This document shows, one piece after another, positions 27,855-37,102 of a stretch of 64,000 bases of DNA. Position numbers and translations under genes: made by a program. The notes below the pieces were generated by a model. The model saw only the letters and a program-made list of their open reading frames with translations. It did no database searches and was not told where the DNA came from. The stretch is from the NCBI RefSeq assembly GCF_004323595.1, contig NZ_AP019373.1, forward strand, positions 2,170,001 to 2,234,000, in the 5' to 3' direction. The DNA comes from Sulfuricystis thermophila. Lineage in GTDB: Bacteria > Pseudomonadota > Gammaproteobacteria > Burkholderiales > Rhodocyclaceae. The first letter of the stretch is position 1. Each line of letters starts with the position of its first letter.

Positions 27855-28400
27855 TCAGCGCACCCGGTCGCCCGCGCCTTTACCCAACATGGTCAGCACG
27901 AGATAGCGGAAGTAATCGGCAAGCCCCAGCCGCGCAAGCATCTCGGCGTCGGTCAGCGCCAGCCGTTCGGGCTGCGACATGTCGATGCCCTGCACCTGGG
28001 CCAGCCCGGTGATGCCCGGCCGGGCCGCGAAGACGCCCAGCCGCTCGCGCGCCGCGATCAGTTCATGCTGATTCGGCAGACAAGGCCGCGGGCCGACGAG
28101 GCTCATCTCGCCCTTCAAGACATTCCACAGCTGCGGCAATTCATCCAGCTTCGTGCGGCGCAAGAACGCGCCCCAGCGCGTCACGGCGGAAGCATCGGCC
28201 AGATGGGTCGCCACCTGCGCCGTGCCCGGTCGCATGGTGCGGAACTTCACCAACCTGAACGGCCGGCGCAAACGTCCGACACGCTCCTGCACAAAGAGCG
28301 GCGCGCCGGTATCGAAAAGCCCGATGACGAACAGCACGAGCAGCAGTGGTGCCCCCAAGACGAGCCCGACCAGCGAGAACACGATGTCGAAGAAACGCAT
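27855..28400 (-). CDS. Polyprenyl-phosphate sugar-1-phosphate transferase (PglC/WcaJ-like)
   Basis: 181 residues. It has an N-terminal membrane helix (IVFSLVGLVLGAPLLLVLFVIGLF), the FRTMRPG motif and KLDELPQLWNVLKGEMSLVGPRP, the hallmark of the bacterial sugar transferase family. It starts glycan assembly by moving a sugar phosphate to undecaprenyl phosphate at the inner membrane. The short, single-domain form is PglC-like. ATG 28400 overlaps the upstream stop (TGATG). Confidence 0.92.
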   Translation of the reverse strand: MRFFDIVFSLVGLVLGAPLLLVLFVIGLFDTGAPLFVQERVGRLRRPFRLVKFRTMRPGTAQVATHLADASAVTRWGAFLRRTKLDELPQLWNVLKGEMSLVGPRPCLPNQHELIAARERLGVFAARPGITGLAQVQGIDMSQPERLALTDAEMLARLGLADYFRYLVLTMLGKGAGDRVR

Positions 28401-29287
28401 CACCCCAACATCTCCCGCAAGCCTGCCGCGAGATCAACCTCGGCGCGAAAGCCCAGCTCCCGCTCGATGCGCACCGGGGAATAGCAGGCCGAACCGACGA
28501 GCCGTGCGCTGATCCGCGCCGCCGGCCCGCCCAGCGCTGCTGCCAGACGAAATGCCGCCGCCGGCACCTGCCAGCGCGCCGGCGGCAGGCCAAGCGCATT
28601 GCACAGCGCGTCATAAATCTCCCGGCTCGAATAGGGCCGCGGATCGGCCACGATGTAGGTACGGCCATTCGCGCGCGCATCCTGCGCGACGAGACGCGCC
28701 GCAGCCACCACATCCGCCACATGCACGATGGAGCGCCGGTTGCCCGTCTCCGGCAGCGGCGGAAACCAGCCCTTCCTGACCGCCTGCGCCATCTTCCACA
28801 GATTGCCCTGGCTGCCGCGGCCATAGACCATCGCCAGGCGCAGATTCACCACATGCATGCCGAAGCGTGCGCCCGCTTCCAGCACCGCTGCTTCCGCCGC
28901 CCGCTTGGCGCGGCCGTAGGGTGTGGCCGGCTCGCCGGGCCAATCCTCATTGACGCATTCCTCCCCCGGCTCGGCCATCGCCTTGACGCTGGAAAAGAAC
29001 ACGAAGCGGCGCACCCCGGCCCTGCCCGCCGCAGCGAGCAGATTTTTCGTGCCCTCGACATTGACGCGCCAGAGAAGCTCCACATCCCGTGCATCCGCAT
29101 CCGCGAGGCCCGCGCAGTGGAATACCGTCTCCACGCCCTCGCACGCTCGCACAAGCGAGGCAGGATCGAGCAGATCGCCCACCACCTCGCTGGCAAGCCC
29201 AACCGGTCGCCGCACCAGCGCCCGGTCGCCCGGCTCGATCAGCTGCCGACCAATGAAACCGTTGGCGCCGGTGATGAGTGCGGTCAT
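28400..29287 (-). CDS. NAD-dependent epimerase/reductase (extended SDR)
   Basis: 295 residues from ATG 29287. TGANGFIG is the NAD motif and TPYGRAKRAAE holds the catalytic Tyr-x3-Lys. Its position between a glycosyltransferase and a PglC-like transferase suggests reduction or epimerisation of a UDP-4-keto-6-deoxy-HexNAc (QuiNAc/FucNAc pathway), for example WbpV-like. Both neighbours overlap by 1-4 bp. Confidence 0.85.
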   Translation of the reverse strand: MTALITGANGFIGRQLIEPGDRALVRRPVGLASEVVGDLLDPASLVRACEGVETVFHCAGLADADARDVELLWRVNVEGTKNLLAAAGRAGVRRFVFFSSVKAMAEPGEECVNEDWPGEPATPYGRAKRAAEAAVLEAGARFGMHVVNLRLAMVYGRGSQGNLWKMAQAVRKGWFPPLPETGNRRSIVHVADVVAAARLVAQDARANGRTYIVADPRPYSSREIYDALCNALGLPPARWQVPAAAFRLAAALGGPAARISARLVGSACYSPVRIERELGFRAEVDLAAGLREMLG

Positions 29288-30393
29288 TCCTGCACCCCGC
29301 GGTAAACCGCCAGTGTGGCCCCGATCACGCCATCCTGACTGAACTCGGCCACCGCCCGCTCCCGTCCCCGTTCGCCCATGCGCCGGCGCAAATTCTGATC
29401 GTCGAGAAGCTGCTCGATTGCGGCGACAAGCGCTGCAGCGTCTTTCACCGGCACGAGCAGGCCGTTGTCGCCATCCCGCACGCAGTCGCGGCAGCCTGGC
29501 GCATCGGTGGTGATGCACGCCCGCCCGCAGGCCATCGCTTCGAGCAGCACCTTGGGCAGTCCTTCACGGTAGGAAGGCAAACAAACGATGTGCGCGGCGC
29601 TGAGGACTTCCGCCATGTCGTCGCGCCGGCCCCACCATTCCACGATGCCATCCTGCACCCAGGCATAGAGATCCCCTTCAGCCACACTGGCCGGGTTGCC
29701 AGGATCCGGCGCGCCGACGAGCACGAAGCGCGCGCGCCCCTTGAGCCTGCGCGCCGCCTCGACGAACTCGCCGACCCCCTTGTCCCACAGCAGGCGCGAG
29801 GCCAGCATCACCACCGGCCTACCTTCCGGTTCGGGCCGGGGCGCGAAACGTTCCGTATCCACCCCGGCACCGGGAATCAATCTGATCCGTTCGGGCGCGA
29901 TCCCCAGGCCCTGCACGGTAGCGGCATCATCCGGGTTCTGCACGATCACCACGCCGCGCGCAAGCGCCAGGCGCAATAAAACGCTCATGGCTTGCTGCAG
30001 CCAACCGCCACGCCCGCCGGTGAATGCGAAACCCAAGCCCGCAATTGCGGAGACGACTGAGCGAACCCCGGTCAACCGAACCGCCAGCCCGCCCACCACT
30101 ACCGGCCGCAGCGCCACATGATGCACGATGTCCGGCTTGAGGTTCCGGTAAAGCCGCGCTACCCCAAGCACCTCGCGCAGCAGCCCCAGCGGATTCAACC
30201 CCCGCCGCGCCATGTCGAAGGACACGACCCGCAGACCCGCCGCTTGAATCACTGCGCATTCGGCATTGCAGCGGGTAATCACCGTCACTTCAAACCCGGC
30301 TTCCTTCGCCGCCTTGGCCAAGGCAAGACGGTGCGAAACGAAATACCAGTCCTCGGTGACGAGAAAGACTAAGTGAGCGCCTGCCGTTGGCAT
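29284..30393 (-). CDS. Glycosyltransferase, GT4 family
   Basis: 369 residues with a GT-B fold. The N-terminal FLVTEDWYFVSHRLALAKAA is typical of WbpH/PglA-type transferases. The donor-site motif is SYREGLPKVLLEAMACGRACITTD. It is cytosolic or inner-membrane associated and probably adds the second sugar to the undecaprenyl carrier. It is coupled to the epimerase gene by ATGA. Confidence 0.9.
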   Translation of the reverse strand: MPTAGAHLVFLVTEDWYFVSHRLALAKAAKEAGFEVTVITRCNAECAVIQAAGLRVVSFDMARRGLNPLGLLREVLGVARLYRNLKPDIVHHVALRPVVVGGLAVRLTGVRSVVSAIAGLGFAFTGGRGGWLQQAMSVLLRLALARGVVIVQNPDDAATVQGLGIAPERIRLIPGAGVDTERFAPRPEPEGRPVVMLASRLLWDKGVGEFVEAARRLKGRARFVLVGAPDPGNPASVAEGDLYAWVQDGIVEWWGRRDDMAEVLSAAHIVCLPSYREGLPKVLLEAMACGRACITTDAPGCRDCVRDGDNGLLVPVKDAAALVAAIEQLLDDQNLRRRMGERGRERAVAEFSQDGVIGATLAVYRGVQE

Positions 30394-30396
30394 CGC

Positions 30397-31568
30397 CTAC
30401 TCCATCGCTTTTGCCAGCAGATCCGGCAGGCGGCGCCAGCTGATCGCCGGCACCGACTCGCGCGGCTGGTCACTGTTGCCGCCGAAAACCACTGCCGTGC
30501 TGCCAGCGCCGATTTCTCCGGCCAGTCTCGCCAGCGGCGCGAACCAGTCACCAGCCGGGGTCTCGCCAGCCTTGCACTCCAGCGCCAGGCGAGGCGCGCC
30601 ATCCACTTCCAGAATCAGATCGATCTCCCGGCCATGGGCATCGCGGTAGAAAAAGAGTTCATGGGGCAGGAGCCGGTTGCGAAGGGTCTTGATCGTCTCG
30701 CTCACCACCCAGGTCTCGAACAGGGGGCCGCGCATCGGCCCCAGCGCAATGGCCTCTTCGCTGCGCTGACCGGCCAGCCAGGCCGCCAGCCCCACATCGA
30801 GAAAATAGAGTTTCGGCGTTTTCACCAGCCGCTTGCCGAGATTGCGATGCCAGGGCGGCAGCAGAAACACCAGGAAACTCGCTTCGAGCACCGACAGCCA
30901 GCTCTTCGCCGTGTTGTGGGTGATGCCGCAGTCGGCGGCAAGTTGCGACAGATTGACGAGCTGCCCGGTGCGCGCCGCGCACATGCGCAGAAAACGGTGA
31001 AAGGCAGCCAAATCACGCAACTCCAGAATCTGGCGCACATCGCGTTCGAGATACGTGGCCGTGTAATCGGCGAACCACACCTGGGGGGGATAGACCGGTC
31101 AAAGATCGGCGGAAACCCGCCTTTGAGCAGGCACTCGGCCAATGTGGCCGGTAGAAGCCTTGCCCCTTGGAGTTCCTGCATCGACAGGGGCAGCAAGGTC
31201 AAATGCCCCACCCGACCCGCCAGAGACTGGGCGATGCTCCCGCGCAAGCCCGGCTGCCACGAGCCCGTCAGCACGAAGCGGCCGGTGCGGCGGTCGGCAT
31301 CGAGCACTTCTTGCAACCAGGAAAAGAGCTCCGGCGCGCGCTGTACCTCGTCCAGGATCGCCCCGTCGGGAAAGCGGCCGAGAAAGGCGCGCGCATCCTG
31401 GCGCGCAAAGTCGCGCTCGTCCGGGTTTTCCAACGAAACATAGGGCTTGTCGGGAAAGGCCAGACGCGCCAGGGTTGTCTTGCCCGACTGGCGTGGACCG
31501 ACAATCGCGACCGCCGGATACCAGCCCGCCAGTTGATGCAGGGAAACCAGCGCGTGTCGGGAAATCAT
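30397..31568 (-). pseudogene. AAA/DUF4143 ATPase (2), frameshifted
   Basis: The N-terminal half (31568 down to about 31090) has GPRQSGKTT and GAILDEVQRAPELF. The C-terminal half (31080 down to 30397) continues as VWFADYTATYLERDVRQI and includes YRDAHGREIDLILEVDG. They are joined by a frame change at a run of seven G (31083-31089); one more G would restore one protein of about 390 residues. Either a true pseudogene, a slippage-prone phase-variable gene, or a sequencing error. Confidence 0.8.
30492..30516 (+). repeat. Dispersed 25-bp motif, copy 6
   Basis: CTGCCGTGCTGCCAGCGCCG then ATTTC, antisense to the second DUF4143 gene, encoding GEIGAGSTA. About three differences from the consensus. Confidence 0.5.
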
Positions 31569-31597
31569 GGTGGCCAGTCTAGCCGCCGGCTTGGTCG

Positions 31598-31618
31598 ATT
31601 GTCAATGTTACTGACAAT
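31598..31618. promoter_or_regulatory. Inverted repeat upstream of the DUF4143 gene (2)
   Basis: ATTGTCA-N7-TGACAAT, perfect 7-bp arms, 30 bp before the ATG at 31568. Operator-like. Confidence 0.45.
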
Positions 31619-32931
31619 TACCCAGTCAGCGCGGCGACGGAAAGTCCCGCGGTGAAGCCCATTGGGACTCCAGCCACGCCTCCCACATCAACACATCCCA
31701 CAGGTAGTACGCCCAGTTGCGCCGCCCGGAAAGATGCTCCTGCCACTTATGGCGCACCGGTGCGGGGTGTAGAAAGCCTTCGCGCTTTAGCCGCTCTTCA
31801 GAGAGCAAATCCTCCGCCCATTCCCGCAGCGGCCCGCGCAACCACTGGTCGAGCGGCACGCCAAAGCCCATCTTGGGCCGTTCGATGAGCTCACGGGGGA
31901 CGTATTTGTAGAGCACCTGGCGTAGCAGCCACTTGGATTGGCCATCGCGAATCTTCATCGACAGTGGCACCCGCCAGGCAAATTCCACGATGCGATGGTC
32001 CAGAAGCGGCACGCGGGTTTCCAGGCTCACCCCCATCGCCGCACGGTCCACCTTCACCAGGATGTCGTCCGGCAGGTAAGTGATGCTGTCGAGATACATC
32101 ATGCGTGCCTCGAAGTCAGCGCCATCGAGCGAAGGCGCTGGATCGGTCATCGGCGTCGCGGGCTCCTCTGTGCCAAGCACGAGTGAGGCAGGATCCTCCC
32201 AATGGGAGACCAGGCGCAAATAAATCTCTTCCGGCCGCGTGGCGGCAAAGAGCGCTGCCGCCTTATGCAGCTTGTCGCCCGGCAACCGAAAGCGCGAATG
32301 CTCGGGCAACAAAGGCGCCAACAAGCCAAAGACGCGATTCCACGCCTGAGGCGAGATGGCGCGGACGCCTTGCGCGGCAAGCTTGCGCATGGGCAAAGGG
32401 ATCCCAGCCAGCCGCCGCCACAAACGCCGTGCCCAAAAATAACGGTTATAGCCCCGAACAGCTCATCCCCGCCATCGCCGGAAAGACTCACTGTCACATG
32501 CCGGCGGGCGAGTTGCGCGACGAGAAAGGTGGGGATCTGCGAGGAATCGGCAAACGGTTCGTCGTAGAGCGCCGGCAGCTTTGGGATGACCGCCATCGCC
32601 TCCTCCGGCGTGACATAAAGCTCGGTGTGATCCGTGCCCAGATGGCACGCCACGGCTTTGGCATGTTCGGCCTCGTTGTATTCCCCTTCGTGAAAACCGA
32701 TGGTAAAGGTTTTGACCGGCCGACTGCTTTGCGCCTGCATCAGCGCGACCACCGTGCTGGAATCGATGCCGCCTGACAGAAACGCCCCGAGCGGCACATC
32801 GGCGATCGTCTGGCCGGCGATGCTTTGCCTGAGCAGCCGCTCAAGCTCTTCCGTCGCCTCGGCCTCGCTACCAGCAAACGGATCGCGCAGCCCGGCCTCT
32901 GCCACTTCCCGGAGAGACCAGTAGGGTTTGA

Positions 32932-32973
32932 CCTCCCCCATCCCGCAAGCGGGCGAGGGGCCGGGGGTGAGGG
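32932..32973. repeat. REP-like 42-bp unit inside asnB
   Basis: CCTCCCCCATCCCGCAAGCG followed by GGCGAGGGGCCGGGGGTGAG. CCCGC-AA-GCGGG forms a hairpin. The 42 bases equal 14 codons and read LTPGPSPACGMGE in the asnB frame, placed between FVQVA and VKPYW where relatives are continuous. Confidence 0.7.
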
Positions 32974-33339
32974 CAGCTGCCGCAACCTGCACAAAACACC
33001 CCGGCGGCAGCTTCCAGATGTTCTCAAAAATGCTCCACGGCGCGGGCACGTAGTTGTGGCGCATAAAAAGCGCCAGCGCCCGCCGCTCGATGGCATTATC
33101 AAAACCGGGATATGCCCGCAGCGCCTTGAACTCCGAGCCGAACACCAGCGCCCCGCGCACCCAACCATAGTAAAGCGGCTTTTCGCCCATGCGGTCTCGC
33201 GCGAGTGTGAGCGTGCGGGTTTCCCGGTCCCACAGCGCCAAGGCGAACATGCCCACGCAGCGCGTCAGTGTCTTTTCGATACCCCAGGCTTCGAACGCAG
33301 CCAACAGCGTTTCGGTATCGGAATGGCCACGCCACGCGG

Positions 33340-33364
33340 GTGCCGTCCCACCAGCGCCGAGTTT
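33340..33364 (+). repeat. Dispersed 25-bp motif, copy 7
   Basis: GTGCCGTCCCACCAGCGCCG then AGTTT, one mismatch, antisense to asnB, where it encodes KLGAGGTA within an otherwise conserved domain. Confidence 0.75.
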
Positions 33365-33646
33365 CGAGAGCTCCTTGCGCAATTCGAGGTGGTTATAAAT
33401 CTCCCCGTTGAAGGCAATCACATAGCGACCAGAAGCGGACACCATGGGCTGGTGGCCTGCAGGGGATAGATCGAGGATCGCGAGCCGGCGATGGCCCAAC
33501 GCAACGCCCGCTTCCGCATCCACCCACACCCCTGCATCATCTGGCCCACGATGGACGAGCGTATCGGCCATGCGCCGCACGGTGGCATTTGCCTCATCCG
33601 AGCGACAGCCGCGAGATTCCCAGAAACCGGTCAATCCACACACGGG

Positions 33647-33862
33647 TCAGCTCCACGCCAATTTTTTATGGACGTATTCGTCGCATCCCGAACCGCTTCC
33701 GATATCGAGAAAGCGCTTGCCCTCGAGCCGCTCTCCACCCAGAAGCCGCAAAAGCCCCGCTTCCGCCTCACGCACTTCATCCGCTGTGATCTTCGCTGCA
33801 TACTCGGCCCAGTTACGCCCGAAGGCAAAGTGGGATTCGGCGCGAGTCAGGTCTTGGTCCAT
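33647..33862 (-). pseudogene. Truncated SAM-dependent methyltransferase
   Basis: 71 codons: MDQDLTRAESHFAFGRNWAE at the start and FLDIGSGSG (motif I) near 52, then a short tail CDEYVHKKLAWS and a stop 4 bp before asnB. Class I methyltransferases need about 200 residues, so most of the catalytic domain is missing. The tail may be the original C-terminus, making this an in-frame internal deletion. It overlaps the stop of the glycosyltransferase gene at 33847. Confidence 0.65.
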
Positions 33863-34986
33863 TGGTTTTGTATCCTTTCGTAGAGTTGTGCATAGGCTTG
33901 AGCAACTGCCTCGATGGAGTATTCCGTCAGTAGCCGCTCCCGTCCAGCCTGACCCATCGCCAGGCGCGCTTCAAGGCCACAATCCAGCAGTGTCTGCCAT
34001 GCGTTGGCCAACGCACGCGCATCACCGGGAGGCACCACGATCCCAGAGTCCCCGATAATGGTTCGGGTATCCCCCACGTCGGTCGCCACGACCGGCACGC
34101 CACAGAGCAGCGCCTCGGCGATGGCATTCGAAAACGCTTCGCCCCAGGAAGAAGAAGAAGAAGCGATATCCAAGGCTGCGGTGAGCCGCGGGATATCGGC
34201 GCGCTCGCCCAGAAGATGCAATCGCCCGGCAAGCGGCCCATGATGGTAATGTGCAGCAAAGAGCGGATGTGCCGGCGTCACCTCCCGCCCAGCAAGCAGA
34301 AAATGCACATCCGGCCGGAGAGCAGCAAGACGCGCAGCGGCATCGAGAAAAATGTCGTGCCCTTTCATGGGGTGGTAGCGGGCAACGAGCCCGATGAGCG
34401 GCGCATCCGGTTCGATGCCGAGCTCTGCGCGCACACTGTGGCGGGAGTCGATGTCCGACCGCCACTGTCCGCCATCGAAACCGTTGCCTATCACGCACCC
34501 ACGCTCCGGCGCAAAACCGAATGCCTCGTGCTGGGTGCGTGACACCTCAGCGTTGTACACAATGGCCGTCGCACGAGACGACCAGCGCGCCGAAAGGCGG
34601 ATGACGGCTCGCGTACCGGGCTTCTCTCTTTGCAGGTCGTAGAGCGTCTGCCGAATACCCCAGACGACAGGCACCCCCAAAAATTTTCCAACAAAGCTCG
34701 CAGCCAGATTGCCGTGATACATCCAGCCCTGAATGACATGGGGGCGGAAGCGTCGCGCGACCGTCAGCAACCGTGCCGCTGCCCAGGGTAGCTGCCAAGG
34801 CCGAGCCAGATTCAGATGCCACACCGGAACGCCTAGGGATTCAAGCTCACCTGACACCGCACCAGGAGCCGCCAGAGAAACCACCGCCGCCTCGACATCT
34901 TTCCCGTCAAGCTTCGCGAGCAACCGAGCAAGCTGCTTTTCCGCGCCGCCGGTGGAAAGGCCGGTGATGACGTAGAGCACCCGCAT
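33847..34986 (-). CDS. Glycosyltransferase, GT4 family
   Basis: 379 residues from ATG 34986, overlapping the upstream stop (TGATG). It has a GT-B fold with YVITGLSTGGAEKQLARLL at the N-terminus and SSSWGEAFSNAIAEALLCGVPVVATDVGD in the donor site. It probably adds a sugar to the O-unit on the cytosolic face. It closely resembles the product of the next gene upstream (34986-36110), suggesting an old tandem duplication. Confidence 0.9.
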   Translation of the reverse strand: MRVLYVITGLSTGGAEKQLARLLAKLDGKDVEAAVVSLAAPGAVSGELESLGVPVWHLNLARPWQLPWAAARLLTVARRFRPHVIQGWMYHGNLAASFVGKFLGVPVVWGIRQTLYDLQREKPGTRAVIRLSARWSSRATAIVYNAEVSRTQHEAFGFAPERGCVIGNGFDGGQWRSDIDSRHSVRAELGIEPDAPLIGLVARYHPMKGHDIFLDAAARLAALRPDVHFLLAGREVTPAHPLFAAHYHHGPLAGRLHLLGERADIPRLTAALDIASSSSSWGEAFSNAIAEALLCGVPVVATDVGDTRTIIGDSGIVVPPGDARALANAWQTLLDCGLEARLAMGQAGRERLLTEYSIEAVAQAYAQLYERIQNQWTKT

Positions 34987-36110
34987 CACTTCTGCCCACG
35001 GAGAATTTGTTCAGTGCGCGATACCATGCACCCCACGGAAAACTCGTCGACGATGCGTGCTCTGGCCTGGCGCCTGAGGTCCAGGTTGTTCTCGATCCGT
35101 TCCAGCATCCTTGCCATCGCGTCCGCCAAGGCATCCGCGTCGCGGGGCGGCACGACTTCGCCGACCTCGCCAACAATGCGCGCGGAATCGCCGACATTGG
35201 TGACAACGCATGGCCGCTCACAAGCCATCGCCTCTGCAATGGCATTGGAGAACCCCTCACCGAAAGAAGAAGACGAACAAACAATATCGAACGCGCTGTA
35301 AACCGCAGCCATATCCCCGCGCGGCCCGGCCCAGGTCACCCGCTCTGCAATGCCCAAGTGACGGGCAAACGCCTGCAGATCCTCGTGCATCGCAGCCTTG
35401 CCGCCGCCGACACAGACAAAACGAAGGTCGTTCCGCCGTGACGCAAGCAGGGCGCACGCTTGAAGGAAGTTGTGATGGTCTTTCATGACGTCCAGGCGCG
35501 CCACAAGACCAATGGCCGTTTCCCCGGCGCCAATGCCCCATTCCTTGCGGACACGTTCTCGCCCGGCAGCGTCATATCTGAAGCGCTCAGTATCGATGCC
35601 ATTTTCGATGACTATCATCCGTCCGGACGGAAAACCCCGGTTAATGGCCCACTCCTTCCCCGCCCGAGAATTCGCCACGATGACGTCGGCTGACCGGCTC
35701 AAAACCGCCTCCAGCCTCGGCATCAACCGGGACAGCCAGTCATAGTGGCGCATCTCCATGCCTGCTGCGCGGATGCTCCAGACCAGCCTGGGACGCCCTA
35801 TTGCCGGACGAAGCAATGCCGCCAGGATGTTAGGCAGGTCAAGAAAGGAATAGATGGTTGTGGGCCGCAATCGGCGGAGGATCATCCCAAGGCGAATCAA
35901 GAAGCCGAAGGCATCCCAGCGTCCGCGCTTGCCGACGAAGTGGACAGGCACGCCTGCGGCTGCAAGTTCAGCGTCAAAAGCGCCGCCAGCATAAAAAAGC
36001 ACGGCATGAACGTCGTGGCCTAGGCTTTTCAGACCTGTCGCCAGCGCCACCAACTGCCTTTCGGCACCGCCTTGATCCAGTTTACGTGCAAGCAAGGCAA
36101 GGCGACTCAT
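34986..36110 (-). CDS. Glycosyltransferase, GT4 family
   Basis: 374 residues from ATG 36110. MSRLALLARKLDQGGAERQL begins the acceptor domain and SSSFGEGFSNAIAEAMACERPCVVTNVGD forms the donor site. The longer frame starting at 36170 lies inside the IS1595 element and is not native. The IS ends only 14 bp before this ATG, so its upstream region has been replaced; expression may depend on the IS. Confidence 0.9.
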   Translation of the reverse strand: MSRLALLARKLDQGGAERQLVALATGLKSLGHDVHAVLFYAGGAFDAELAAAGVPVHFVGKRGRWDAFGFLIRLGMILRRLRPTTIYSFLDLPNILAALLRPAIGRPRLVWSIRAAGMEMRHYDWLSRLMPRLEAVLSRSADVIVANSRAGKEWAINRGFPSGRMIVIENGIDTERFRYDAAGRERVRKEWGIGAGETAIGLVARLDVMKDHHNFLQACALLASRRNDLRFVCVGGGKAAMHEDLQAFARHLGIAERVTWAGPRGDMAAVYSAFDIVCSSSSFGEGFSNAIAEAMACERPCVVTNVGDSARIVGEVGEVVPPRDADALADAMARMLERIENNLDLRRQARARIVDEFSVGCMVSRTEQILRGQK

Positions 36111-36124
36111 GGAGCCTTTCGCAA

Positions 36125-36956
36125 GGTAATACCTAACCAAACTGGACCAAATCTGGAAGGATTTGGTCATGAAGAAATGTCCTGGTTGTGGCTACAGTCG
36201 TCTGTATCAGTTGGCTGATGGCCGCCACAAATGCAAACGCTGCGGCCATCGCTTTCGCTGGCGTAGCGTGTGGTCGGCCAGCCGGCTGAGCGACGTCACC
36301 AAGCACGAACTGCTGCGTCGCTTCGTTTGGGGCGTGCCGGTTTATCGGCAGCGCTTCGGCGCCTTGGCCAGTGCGCCGGCGATCGAACGCTTTTACCGGC
36401 TGGTGCGTGCTTGTATGGCGTGGGCGGAGGAGTTCCGAGAACCCTTTGCCGGGGCGGTCGAATGCGACGAGACCACGTTTGGCGGGGCTCGGCACGGCAA
36501 ACGGGGCTGGGGTGCGGCCGGCAAAGTGATCGTGTTTGGCATCGTCAAGCGCAACGGCCAAGTCAAGGCGATGCCGATCGCGGCTCACAGCCGGGCAGAG
36601 GTGATGCGCCACATCCAGGCCCATACCCGGGAGGGCGCGTTGTACTACACCGACGAGTGGCAAGCTTACGCGACACTGAAGCTGCGGGGTGAGCACGTGG
36701 TGATCCGCAAGGAGAAAGGCAAGCCGGTGGGGCGGGACCATATCAACGGCATCGAGGGCTTCTGGAGCTATGCCAAGAACTGGTTGTATCCTTACCGGGG
36801 AGTGCCTCGCAAATACTTCCATCTTTACCTCGGGGAAGTTTGTTACCGTTTCAACCACCGGGCTGAAAACCTGAAACCCTTGCTGGTCAAGCTTCTCAAG
36901 ACCACCAGCATCCAGGATATCAGCCCAAAATTGGTCCAGATTCGTTAGGAATTACC
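36125..36956. mobile_element. IS1595-family insertion sequence (832 bp)
   Basis: Ends GGTAATACCTAACCAAACTG and the complement of CAGATTCGTTAGGAATTACC form an imperfect inverted repeat of about 25-30 bp (shared core CTGGACCAA). The direct repeat TTCGCAA flanks both sides (36118-36124 and 36957-36963). It contains one intact transposase gene and sits between a methyltransferase and a glycosyltransferase gene of the same operon. The intact gene and clean flanks suggest recent insertion. Confidence 0.92.
36169..36948 (+). CDS. IS1595-family (ISXO2-like) transposase
   Basis: 259 residues. An N-terminal zinc ribbon (CPGCGYSRLYQLADGRHKCKRCG) is followed by the ISXO2-like DDE/DDNK-type catalytic core: VECDETTFGGARHG, YYTDEWQAY, and DHINGIEGFWSYAKNWL. 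It appears intact and lies within inverted repeats and target duplications. It is transcribed against the glycan operon. Confidence 0.93.
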   Translation: MKKCPGCGYSRLYQLADGRHKCKRCGHRFRWRSVWSASRLSDVTKHELLRRFVWGVPVYRQRFGALASAPAIERFYRLVRACMAWAEEFREPFAGAVECDETTFGGARHGKRGWGAAGKVIVFGIVKRNGQVKAMPIAAHSRAEVMRHIQAHTREGALYYTDEWQAYATLKLRGEHVVIRKEKGKPVGRDHINGIEGFWSYAKNWLYPYRGVPRKYFHLYLGEVCYRFNHRAENLKPLLVKLLKTTSIQDISPKLVQIR

Positions 36957-37102
36957 TTCGCAAAACAAGTACACCCGTAGCCGAGCCGATCGGTGCAATT
37001 GAACCAGCTTGATTACTGGTGCTACTACCGCTTTCTAGAACATGCAACTTCTGAAAACAGGTCCTGACAGGTCTGGATTCCTGGGCATGTAACTCAAAAC
37101 GA

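Larger units (their letters stand above)
31626..33643 (-). pseudogene. asnB: Asparagine synthase (glutamine-hydrolysing), frameshifted
   Basis: The N-terminal amidotransferase domain (Cys2 in MCGLTGFWE; ALGHRRLAILDLS; AFNGEIYNH) and the synthetase PP-loop LSGGIDSS are intact. At GGDELFG the frame is lost near a run of four C (32452-32455); a fifth would restore GGYNRYFW, and the C-terminal domain then continues to 31626. Two insertions interrupt it in frame: KLGAGGTAPA (25-bp motif) at about residue 93 and LTPGPSPACGMGE (42-bp REP-like unit) at about 232. In glycan loci such enzymes amidate sugars or peptides. Confidence 0.85.

Noticed and set aside
32440-32460. asnB frame change considered as programmed frameshifting
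   Set aside because: The site has only a four-base run and no slippery heptamer or obvious downstream structure; one missing base explains it more simply.
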